This document shows positions 23,691 through 35,600 of a stretch of DNA of 64,000 bases, in pieces. Origin of the DNA: Juglans regia (Eukaryota > Streptophyta > Magnoliopsida > Fagales > Juglandaceae); the NCBI RefSeq assembly GCF_001411555.2, contig NC_049903.1, positions 12,334,362-12,398,361 on the forward strand, written 5' to 3'. Each line of letters starts with the position of its first letter. Position 1 is the first letter of the stretch. The translations under genes were made by a program, and so were the position numbers. The notes beneath the pieces are model-generated. The model did no database searches, was not told where the DNA came from, and saw only the letters and a list, made by a program, of their open reading frames with translations.

Positions 23691-26600
23691 TGGGAGAGGA
23701 GGAGGAGGAGGAGGAGGCGGCGGCGGCAATGGTGGGAAGGGAAATAATGGGGTATCGGCAATCCCGGCGGCGTCGAGGAAGATGGTGCAGAGCTTGAAGG
23801 AGATTGTGAATAACTGCACCGAGTTGGAGATCTATGCTGCTCTTAAAGACTGTAACATGGACCCCAACGAGGCCATTAATCGCCTCCTCTCCCAAGGTCC
23901 TATCTTTTCAATATCTACCTTCCTCCTTTGCAGTTCTATTTTATAATTTTTATTATATATAGATATATTGTTTTTAGGTTTTCAACGGGGTAGTGTTCTT
24001 CCTTTTCTTTTGTCTGTTACTGGGAAAAGGAGACTTTGAGCTTTTTGTTTTATGGGGTTCTGCTCTCTGGATAAGGAGAAGTTTTTCATTGACGGAGCCA
24101 AACCGTTGTATCAGCACGAGTCAATAATTTATTGTTCAGAAAAAAATACCCTCTCATCCTCACTCCCTCTATTTGGTCGAAGGGATGGAATTTAATATAC
24201 CATTCAAGATAAATCTCTATTCTTCTCGTGCGTTTTTAACTAATGGTTTTTTCTTACTTGTAAGAAAACTAATGGTTTTTTTTTTTTTATTATCTTTAGT
24301 TTACTAATGCTTCCTTTAAATTTGCCCTTTTCTTGAAAAACTTGCGTTGTTCAGCCATGGTTTGGATCGTTTTCCGCTGTAATAACATGCATGTCTGATT
24401 GTTACCTAGTTTTTCTCTGGATATTCTTTTTATATAAGGAGGACTACAACTTATCAAAAAAAAGAAAAAAAGAAAAAAAAAGGACTACCACCCAGTTTGC
24501 TTTTTGATTCCATATGTTTGCTCCCATTCCCATTAGGCTTCATCTCAATGTGATATTGGGATTTTGATGTCTTATATCATTACAGTGGGATTTGGGAGGT
24601 TTGATGTCTTATAGCATTACATTGAGATTGGGAAGGTTGAGGTTAATGCATTGTTGTTGATAATCATACCCGTTTCTTATGTTAAGTTAATTGCTGTGTA
24701 GATCCCTTTCACGAGGTGAAAAGCAAACGAGGAAAGAAAAAAGAGGTGGGTGCATGGGATCTTACTTCTTGAAATCTGGAACACCCTCTTGCTTTGCTTC
24801 AAATTCAATACTGACGTCTTTCTGCACCGTAATGTTGTACTAATGTCATTGAGCTGTTAATGTTTTTATTTAAGGCATGCTCAATGTGCTTAGCTTTTCA
24901 CACCTATTGGGAGCTTGCTTTGGCTGATCAAGGAACTTTTAATCTTTCCTTTAGTTTTCACCATGGTGGTTTGCATGGGTCTTGTTATTCTTGTTTACCA
25001 ATCTTACTTTCATTGCTTCAGACTAAGGACCCAACAGATTCCAGATCTCGTGGTGCTAACAGTGCTTCCAATCGTGGCGGTAGGGGTGGCACAGACCGTC
25101 ATGTTGGACGTGGTGGTTCAAACCAGTATGGCTCTATTGGTATGTGGATGCCACAAAGCAAATCCCATCACTTATTTTGTTGGAAATAGCTGTGAAACTG
25201 TGTCAAGGATTCTCACTTAAATTTTTTTTTTGTCAGAGTCTGGTAGTTTACATGGTAAACCTGCCTACAAGAAGGAAAATGGAACGCATGCTTACGCAGG
25301 TTCTTCACCTTCTGCATCCAGTATGGCAGGAAATAACATGAGTCGGCGAGCTCCATTGTACAGGTTTGCCCGGTTATACTCTAATTTGATTTGTCTCTTT
25401 TGCTTTTGACAATTGAGAATTAGCGTTGCAGCAAAATATTATGGGTTGTAATGATCATAATCGTTTCTTGATAAATAATATAGTTTTTCATTAGAGAAGA
25501 AATGAAAAGGGCTTCTTCCTAGTGTGTGGAATGGGTACAAGAGAATTTTACCAACAAAAGGAAGAAAGCTAGAGAAGATCTTAGATCTAAAAGGCTGCAA
25601 AGATGACCTACAATCTCCCCACATCTTTTGTACATACAACTCAGTCAGCTTTTTTCATATTATGCTTCTAAACATCATTTACTGTCAAGGTTTTATCTTA
25701 TATAGCTGTTCAAAGATGGGAAGATGCTATTTTGATACTATTTTGGGTATATCCTTTTGTATACTTCTTGTGTGCTTGGGGTGCACCTCTTGGGTCTTCA
25801 ATAAAACTTGCACTACTTATTGAAACAAAAAAAAAAAAAAGACCCCTTCTAATCTGACCTCCAAGGGAAACTGAACCCCTGTGCCTTCTTGTAAACCTTG
25901 CCAATCATATTTTGCTCCAAATTTTTTTATTCGTGTAGAGAGTTCATACCATTCTATTCACACCCATCCTATGTAGTGCTACGAAGGGTGTCATTATGGT
26001 AAGTAACCTACTACAATTGTTTCTCTATCTTCCACGGTCTTAGTACTTGTCAGAGTACCGCTTAGTGGTCAAAGGGCATACTTGAGATGAGTTGTAGAAT
26101 TAGACATCATAGATTATCTAATGCTATACTACTGAGAAAAACATTATATTACCTAATGCTACACACGAACTTGATAGATGGGATTGTGTATTTTGGTTTA
26201 CTCCCCAAGGGTGGGTCACTGTGTTTGAATGGCCCTGCCCAGGTTAGGTTCAAAATCTTCAAATACCCCCACACACATCATGGAATTGGAGTCTTGAAGG
26301 TATGTACACATGTATAGATTATGTTGAAACAATATGTGGTTATTGTGTCTACTTTCACACATTCAAAAACCTCTCCACATTTGTTTGCACGAGGTCACCT
26401 TGTGGAAGTCTCTTGTTAATATAGAACACCTTTGACTCGATTCTGCACCATATTTAATCTTTACAATGTAGAATCCCCTTCAAATCTATTTTCGTGAAGT
26501 AACCTCATGGAAGCCTCATGTTGAAATTCTCACTTTGTTTCATTATGTGCTCATCCAAAGAATCAAAGATAAGCCTTCCTCCCCACCCCTTAAATCCAAA

Positions 26601-29600
26601 ACTAAATATTCCTTGAGAGCTTTTTATTTTTATTTTCCTAACTCAACTCCTTAATAGACTCCTTATTCTACTTGATAAGGTCAAGATTTATTGCTTTCAG
26701 CTTCTCATCCTTGAAGCTATAGCTACACCACCATTAAATCTATCTACATACTTCGTCTTCAACCACATGCTCTTAATTTTAACCGGTCCCCTTGCTTGAT
26801 CAAGGCCACAACTTTCTATAATGGTTGGGGAAAATGTCCAATATAGAATGAGGAATGCCTTGTTCTACATGTCATGAATGCTCCTAAAATCCAATGAAGC
26901 TAAATATTTTTCAATCATCGACATTGATGGAGGGCCTTGCAAAAGAATCAATACTTTGTCATTGCTTGTGATAACCACTTGCACTCGAATCTTTTGCAAT
27001 GGAAACTTTATTTTTATTTTTATTTTACTTAATGCAATAAAAAGCATAGAGAGGCACAAGCCAGGTACACGGGAAGTATACAAAAGGATATACCCAACCA
27101 GCAAGAAGAAAAGTTCCTTAAATTCTACTAGCATGGAGAATTGGGAGCTGTTTAAGAAGTAATCCAAGTGTAGAGATTCTTGAAATTTATGGCTTTTAAT
27201 CAAGACATTTGAAGGTGGCGTGCTTTCAAGGTTCTATGGGATTATTTTTTAATATCAACGTATGACATTTGATTCCACGATCTTTGAGATTACGATGGTA
27301 GGAGCTAGTTCAATACTTATGTAGAGAGAAATAGAAAGGGTGATGAAAGAATTGGTTATGGGAGCTTCAATTGTGAAGTGGTTGGAGAATACTTTGGAAG
27401 AGTGCATCTCCCGATGGAAAGGAAGGATTTTTATGCAACATTCTGTGCCAGTAGCAGTACTTTCCTTGCCTAGAAGAGTTCGAATTCTTATGGAAAATAC
27501 CTATTATGTAGTGGAATATGAGGTTAGTGGGAGAGTTATTCTTGAAGAAGAGGAAGGGGAAGGGGAAGGGGAAGGGTACGAAATCGACCAGCTTTGGAAC
27601 TACATGAGGCTTGCTTCAGCATAACAAATGGCGGAGAACGTGGCTCAAAAGAATTCGAAAATTGCAAACAAATGTTGTTGGACTCTGAGAATTTATTTGC
27701 AAAGACAAAATTGGAGGCACTCTTGTCTCCAAGTCTAGCAGTTTGCATTAGAGGAGATCATAATAGAGGGAAGGAGGCGTTGGCTCAAGAGATAAAAGGG
27801 TAATGAAGCACAAGCAGGGGGCAAGATTGGAAATGTAGAAAAAAGGAGATGATCATTGGTGAGTCAGGCTAGAAAAGACGTGGTGCCGTTTGCCATGACC
27901 TTGAGGAATGAATTCTTTGCCAGGGTGGGCTTAGCTTGGGGGATGCCGAGAAGGTTGATTGATCTCTTGGCATCGTGGTAAAGGAGCCAATTTTGGTGTC
28001 AGTTGTGGCATTGAAGGTGGTTGGAGGTCAAGTGGTTTGTGATGCAACAACTTCGGCTTATGGTGATAGGCGTGCATCAAAGTGGGTATTAAACAAGGCT
28101 AGGGAGGTCCAATGGTGCATAGGGCTCTCATGTGAGGGTTTTGAAGACCAATTCATTGCTCTACTTACGGCAATTGAAATTGGACAGCCCCCTTCATGCT
28201 CAGTTCCCGAATGTACCTTAGCAAAGGGTAGAGAAGCGGCTTACCTGGTCGGTAAACTATGATGCAAGAGTAGGGAGTGCTAGTTGGGAAAGAACAAAGG
28301 GTCGGGCGACGAAGGTGGTTTATGAAGCTCAAAAGTGTCTAATGGAATGTTAAGGGGGCTGAATAAGTTGGAGAAATGCCTCAAAATACGAAACCAACTT
28401 TGCGATTTGAAAGTTGACACTTGACATGCTACGTTTACAAGAGACAAAGTGGGAAATTTATTGTTGCTTTCACAACAATTTTCTTGGAGACCAATTCTAG
28501 AAGGACTTGCTTTTGACTTTGTTGACTCACAAGAAGTATGGTGGCTCCAATTCCATATGCTTTTTTTGTGGCTTCCTTTCAAGGAAAATTGGGAAGTGAT
28601 CAAAGATGAAATGGAAGGTTTGGAAAAGGCCTCAACGCAACCAACATTTTTGTCATTCCAACAAAATCGGGGGTGGTAGATGTTATAAACTCGTCCTATT
28701 AGCTTGGTGAGTGGGATGTACAAAATCCTTTCGAAGGTCTTGGTGAATAAATTGAGCTTGGTGGTGGAGAAGATTATATCAAAACCCCAAAATGCCTTTG
28801 TAAGAGGCATGCATATTCTTGACTCTGTGCTTATTGCTAATGAATGTTTGGACAGTAATCTTTAGCTGGGAGAGCCGAGGCTTCTATGCAAGTTAGACAT
28901 GGGAAAAGTTTACAACCAAGTTAATTGGAGATTCTTGGATCACATGCTCGAGAGATGTGGTTTTGGTGTGAAATGGTGTGCGTGGATTAAACATTGTATC
29001 TCAACCTACTTATCCAAAAATAAAATCATTGCATCTCTACCACTTGTTTCCTTATCTTGGTGAATGGCGCGCCAATGGCTTTTTTAAAAGCTCCCAATGC
29101 TTGCGACAAGGTGATCCCTTAGCCCCATATATATTTCTTTTTGTAATGGAAGCTTTTAGAAAAGTGATTTCAGGTGTCATGGGGGGTGCTTTGTGGAGGA
29201 CTTTCATAGAATCAAAGTATGTTGGGGCATGGGGAGGTCCGCTTTGTGGTGGGTGATGGGACCAAAATTAAAATTTTGCATGACATATGGTGTGGCGATA
29301 GGGCCCTCAAGGATGCTTATACATAAATATTTGGCATAGCATGGATGTAGGAAGCCTTGATTGTGGATCTTTTAGACATATCCAATGGCATTCCCCATTG
29401 GAATGCCACCTTCTTTAGAGGTGTGCTCAAGATTGGGAATTTGATGCCTTTTCAGAGTTCTAAAATTGTTTACTCTACTAGTGACATGTTAATCAAGATA
29501 AGATTTCTTGGCATCCCTTTGAGGTAGGGAAATTCACCGTATGTTCCTTTTACAAGAACCTTAGCATGCATAACACAAGTCCCTTCCCATGGAAGAGCAT

Positions 29601-32600
29601 TTGGAAGATGAAGACTCCCCTAAAGGCAACCTATTTTGTATGGATTGCTGCCTTGGGGAATACTTTCACATTAGACAGCCTAAGGAAAGGCTGAATCATT
29701 GTCATGGATTGATGTTGCATGTGCAAAAAGAGTAGGCAGTTCATTGAGCATCTACGACTTCATTGTGAGATTGATATGACCCATGGAGTGACTTCTTTGC
29801 TAGAGTGGGACTTGCTTGGGAGATGCTGAGACACGTGATCGATCTCCTAGCTTCTTGGAGAGGCCCTTTAGGTAATTCATAGATTGCGGCAATGTGGAAG
29901 ATGGTCCCGTTATGCTTATTGTGGTGTCTTTGGAGGGAGATTGATATGACCCATGGAGTGACTTCTTTGCTAGAGTGGGACTTGCTTGGGAGATGCTGAG
30001 ACACGTGATCGATCTCCTAGCTTCTTGGAGAGGCCCTTTAGGTAATTCATAGATTGCGGCAATGTGGAAGATGGTCCCGTTATGCTTATTGTGGTGTCTT
30101 TGGAGGGAGATAAATGAAAGAAGTTTTGAAGATCGTGAGTGGTCAATAGGAGAGCTTAGAACTTTCTTTTTTAATACTTCATCCATTTGTCGATTGTAAT
30201 TGATTTTAATAGCATGTCCTTTCATGAATTCCTTTTATATTGGGATCACCATGCATGGGTGACACTCTTGTATATACCGTGTACTTGGGCTCTCGCCTAT
30301 TCCTATTTCAATAAATTTTTTACCAATAAAAAAAATAATTAAAACAATGCATGGTCTTGAAAACTTTGAATGTTGCATTCTTGCCAAAGGCACAACACTA
30401 AGCACAAAAAGATCATCCTCCAAACATCTGGATTTCTGTGACCACCACAAGGATTTCTTCAACATGCCTACAACTCCATCCTTTGAGGATGCAGTCAAGC
30501 CCCAAAGTGCTAAATATTGATGCCCATAAGCTCCTAGCCAATTCACAATGTAGCAAAATGATCACTATTTTCCCCATTTTGCTGGCGCATACAACTCAAT
30601 GCTACTCCGACACTAGAATATGCCTTTGACGCTTTTCATTAGAATCTTGCCTAAGACAGCCCTCCCTACAAAGAAGGTACCCTTAAAGCATCTTGTTTAT
30701 CTAAATATAATTCTAGGAAAATGAGGCAACTGGAGGGATGAGTACTTCAAAAAAGGACTTACCCTCGAAGTTGTGTCTTTTGTATGGAATCGTGCATGTT
30801 TGATCATCTTTGCCTTTCTCCACCCAACAGAATACAACTGGTTGAAGAAATAGGTATGTAGGTTAGAGAGGGTCATCAAAGTAACCCAGCCAAAGTTGCA
30901 ACAAACTTTTGCAAGGGAATTTGACAACATTAAAATCAGACTCCATGCATACCTTTTACATCTTTATCCTTAATCAGTTATTGAATTTTATAGTTTTTTT
31001 TTTTGATAAGTGATTGACTTTTATAGTTGGCATGCTTTTGGAGCCTTAAAGTATTTAATGAAATTAATTTATAAGAAAAGAAGATTTGCTTTTGCTTTCT
31101 AAATTTGCTTGTTACTTCTAAGGAGGCATGCCTATTGAACATTGACCCTATGAACTGGTTTGTAGCATTTATTGAAGGTATACTTGTTGCATATAGCAGG
31201 AATATATTTTAAGACATTTTTTCCCATATCGTGGAAGCTTGAATTTGTTGACATTGTCGTGCAGATCTCGTTTCTTTAGGCAGCAAGTCAAAATGTTTGA
31301 TAACCTGTAAAAGAAAGATTTTGTTTACAAATTTAAGTTTCCTGCATTTTGGAGAACTTGAATTAACTCTGGACTTGTCCCTTGTGAGGGCTGATTTTAT
31401 TAGGAAATAATATCTATTTGCAACAGTTAGCTTAGGTATTAAGATTTTTTTTTGCAGTGATTCTGTAGCCATGGAAAATAAGATGTCAACAGTGGACCCA
31501 AGTGATGGCATATCTTTATCAGCTCAGCCTTCTGGATTTCAGTCTCCCTGGTTGGGGGTACCAGGTCATGTGTCAATGGCAGACATTGTAAAGATGGGTA
31601 GGCCACACGGCAAGGCTTCTAATGTGTCCAATCCCCATATTCAAAACAATATTTTGGCAACTTCTTCTGGGGCAATACTTCATGATTCACATTCATTGCA
31701 AGATCATGCTTCCAAGGTGTCGGACATAAATGCTGAGTCAGGACTTGCCACAAACCAGCACCTTCCTCCTGCTGATGAATGGCCTGCAATTGAGCAGCCA
31801 CCAGCTACTACTGTGTCCTCTGTTGTAGGGGAACCTTCATACTCTGAGCCATATGCAGATCCATCGAATTTACCCTTGGGTAGAGGTAGTCACCATACGA
31901 AGTCCCAGTTAGATGAGGTCCAGGTAGCAGAGGATTTGACTGTGGAGGTGCTAAATGCAAGCCATGTTGGACCTGCTTCTGTGTCCAGTAGAAGTATGCA
32001 TGAGGAGAATTCTGGAAGTGCATCTGTCTTTGATAATACGTCGTATAACGACATGAGTTCCTACCAGCCTCACAAGCATGCTTTGGAGCATAATGAAGGT
32101 GACAACGATGATATCAACGTTGCTCTGGCCTGTATTCCTTCTTTCCTTACATTTTTCATTGATATGCATATTTTCCTCGTAGATTTGTTTGTTAGTATTT
32201 GAAATGGCCATGTTGTTTTGATGATTATTCTGAAAAGGAAGTCTAATTTTTCTGGAGATCTGCATGCATGAATATGAACTACAGTATCTGCATACCAGAA
32301 GCATTAGAACTTCTGTTGGAGTAATCGAGGAAGTTTGTTATTCGTAAACTTAATCCGAACATAATTCTACTGGATTAGTGATTGAAAGGCTAACTTTTTT
32401 TTTCCTTTTTTTCTTCTTGTGACCTTGAGTGAACAAGAATAGTCTATTAGAAATTCCTGAATGCTTATTGCTTTTTGAAGAAATTAATGTCTTACAATTT
32501 TCTCTTCTATGTTTTCAATATCAGCTGAAGATGATATTTCATCAGTGGCTGCAGACATGCAGCACCTAAATTTACAGAAGGATGATCAGGTAGTACTACC

Positions 32601-35600
32601 TGAAGAGGATAACCCTCCTGTAATAATTCCAAATCACCTCCAACTCCATACGTCAGACTGCTTAAACCTGAGCTTTGGGAGTTTTGGATCTGGCAACAGT
32701 GCTGCCTTTTCTGGTTCTGGGTCATTTGCAACTAGGCCTTTAAAAAGTGACTTGGAGGAGACATCTACTGCACAAGATGTTTCATCAATTGGGCATTCAG
32801 AATCTAGGTAAGCCCTCCTTGTTGTGGTATCAACTATTTTAATCAGTTGTTTATATTTTTATTAACAAAAGCTTCTTGCAGGCAACCTGAGTATTTTGGG
32901 GATGAGCATATTGGAACCACTTCAGATGGAAATTTAGTTAATAGAAATGGTGGGAACAGTTCAAATTATGATTCTCCTTCTGTTTCACAGCCAGAGGTGT
33001 TGAAACAGCAGACCCCTGAAGTTGCTCAGGGGAATCAATATACGTTCCCTTCATCTGCACCTGATTTTACATATGAAAGCCCCCAACAATTCAATGCTGC
33101 ATTTACTCACCCACAGACTAGCTCACAGATGCAGAATCTTGCTTCTTTCTCGAGTGTAATGGTAACAAGATAAACGGCTTAGTTGTGTCCTCAATATGCA
33201 ATATTACTAGTTTTTGGAATGATGGTTTCATATAATCTTATGTTTGGTTGAGTACAACTTGTTGCTATTGAATCACTTGAGTTGATATTGAAGTAATTGG
33301 CGATCATGTGGTGTCTAGATTAAAACATCTATTCTGAAGGTCCTTTTTTGTTGATCAAATTATAAGATTTCAATTCCAATAAAATTTTCACATTTTCAAA
33401 TTAATCGTCGAGGAATCAACATGTGAGATTTACTATTTACCAAAATTTATAGATTTTTGGGGAAAGATTGAGATGGAAACAGATCTTACAATGCACCAAA
33501 CTTCCTAAATGTCACACAGATATGCATGTCAAGATGATGAATATTTAGGCAAGTTGCTTGGCAAATAGGTCAATGACAAAGCTTTGTGAAAATTAACATG
33601 AATACCTTTTCTTTAATAATGTGGTCATGTGTAATATTCCAGATGAGTATACGAGGTGGTGATTGGGATCTCCCATCACTTGGAAGGGAAAATATTTTGC
33701 TGTTTGTAATGGTTTCATTGGGCACTAATAGTAACATTTACCAGTCTTTTTGGAGTATAGGTCCAGATGTGTCTTAGGCTTTCCTTAGGTCATTACATCT
33801 TGTGTGTGGTTGTCCGTCAAAAAACATGTACATATATATAGAGGGATTTTGTGGCATATAATTGAGAATTCCTAACAAAATTTGCATTTTAAGTCATGGT
33901 TCATATCAGATTTATCTTTGCGTGCACTTGTTTAAAATGGTTGCTTATGACTTCATCCTGACTGATAAGTGAGGATAAAATGATGAGCTAAATAAGGCTT
34001 ACTAGACACATCTTATACAGTAGTTGAAAGCAAATGATTGTGACACATGAAGATTTAGGAAGTCTGGGTTTATGTCCAAAAGGATTTAGGACACTTGTTA
34101 AGTGGTTAGAGGCCTATAGTATTTAGAGTAATTTATTATTATTTGTTTTCTAAGTTGTACTTGGGATAATTCTAGACAAGAAATATGTACTAGAGGAATT
34201 AAAGAGGCACACAATGAAGGCTTTTTTTGTCATTATTATACTGAAGTTGAATCCACTTTTATTCCTTCTCTTTTCGAACTTATTATAATATAATAATTTG
34301 TTTCATCCATAGTCTTGCCATTTGTGGTGCTTCTTATGTGCTTTCTGTTACTGCTTTGTCGTCCTATATGTGCATATACTGCTGATCTTAGGTGAACAGA
34401 AATTGAAGAACTTAATTGTTGTAGCTCACTTTATATATTGCTTCAACAGCAGGCATATACAAATTCGTTGCCTGGCACTTTGCTGGCTTCGACCGCTCAG
34501 ACTGCAAGGGAGGATCTTCAATACTCACCCTTTCCTGTGACACTAGCAATGCCCACAAAATACAGCAATGTGGCTTCTATCAGTGGCCCAACCATTTCCA
34601 TGCCAGAGGTGCGCCTCTGCTCTAGCTTATTGTACTCAATTTTTTAAAGTTAGGCTGCTTAATGATAGCGAGCACCCATGTTCTATGGGAGTATAAATTT
34701 GAAGTCAACAGACTATAGGATTTAAGTATCTATCTAAAATGAGAATCTAGAAAACGATACTTGTTCAGGCTTTCAGGTATAAAGTGCTTTATTGTGCAAC
34801 TTTTATCTCGACCATCCATGATGTTCTCCATTTTGACAAGGCTTGAAGAATAGGTATAACGTATTTAACCTTTCTTTTCCCAAGCTGAGATTCATCGTGT
34901 GATGCTGAAGTTGGATAAAGATGTGTCACTGTAGTGACAAGGCAAATCTGCAGTGCATGTCGTCACAATTTCTATGTGGAGTGCAGTTTAGTTGATGAGG
35001 GATATGTAATGACCCAAGAAAGCGCTAACAACCTGCTCTATAGCCTGAAAAAGAATAGTCAATTTGAATTTTCCTTAGAATCACATGTAAAGTTTAGTTT
35101 TACCTAGCAAGTAGTCAATGTGGGACTTAGCACCTATGAATGCTATTATAGCTTGCTCCATGTGTGTTATTCATATTCCCAATGTAGGACTAGGGTTTAC
35201 AAACTCCCCCTCTTAAATTCTTGATGTCCTCATTAGAGCCATGTCATGTAATGCTCTAGTATCATATGGTTGGCCTTGCTAGATGGCTCTGGTACCATAT
35301 GTAACGACCTAGGAAAGTGCTAGCCGCATGTGTTATAACCCCAAAAAGATTAGTCAATTTGAAGCCTTCCTCAAGATCACTTATAAAGCCCCAATTTGAC
35401 TCTTAGTAGCCAATGTAGGACTTAGCATCCATGACTACCTACATGACTTACTCTCTGGGTTATTCATATTCCTAATGTTGGATGGGGTGTTATAGGATAA
35501 TACTGGTCATAAGCTTTCTTGTGTTAGGCCTGGCATCACTGCTTCGCGCGCGCGTGCGCGCGGGCACACACACCCGCATTAGTTAATCAATAGAAGAAAT

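Noticed and set aside
23442..23895. Minus-strand ORFs with Pro and Ser-Leu runs
   Set aside because: They are antisense to the GIP1-like first exon and its (AG)n leader; low complexity explains their length.
35005..35494. Possibility that the intronic TRIM is a Cassandra element
   Set aside because: No 5S rRNA-like promoter block is visible in either LTR.
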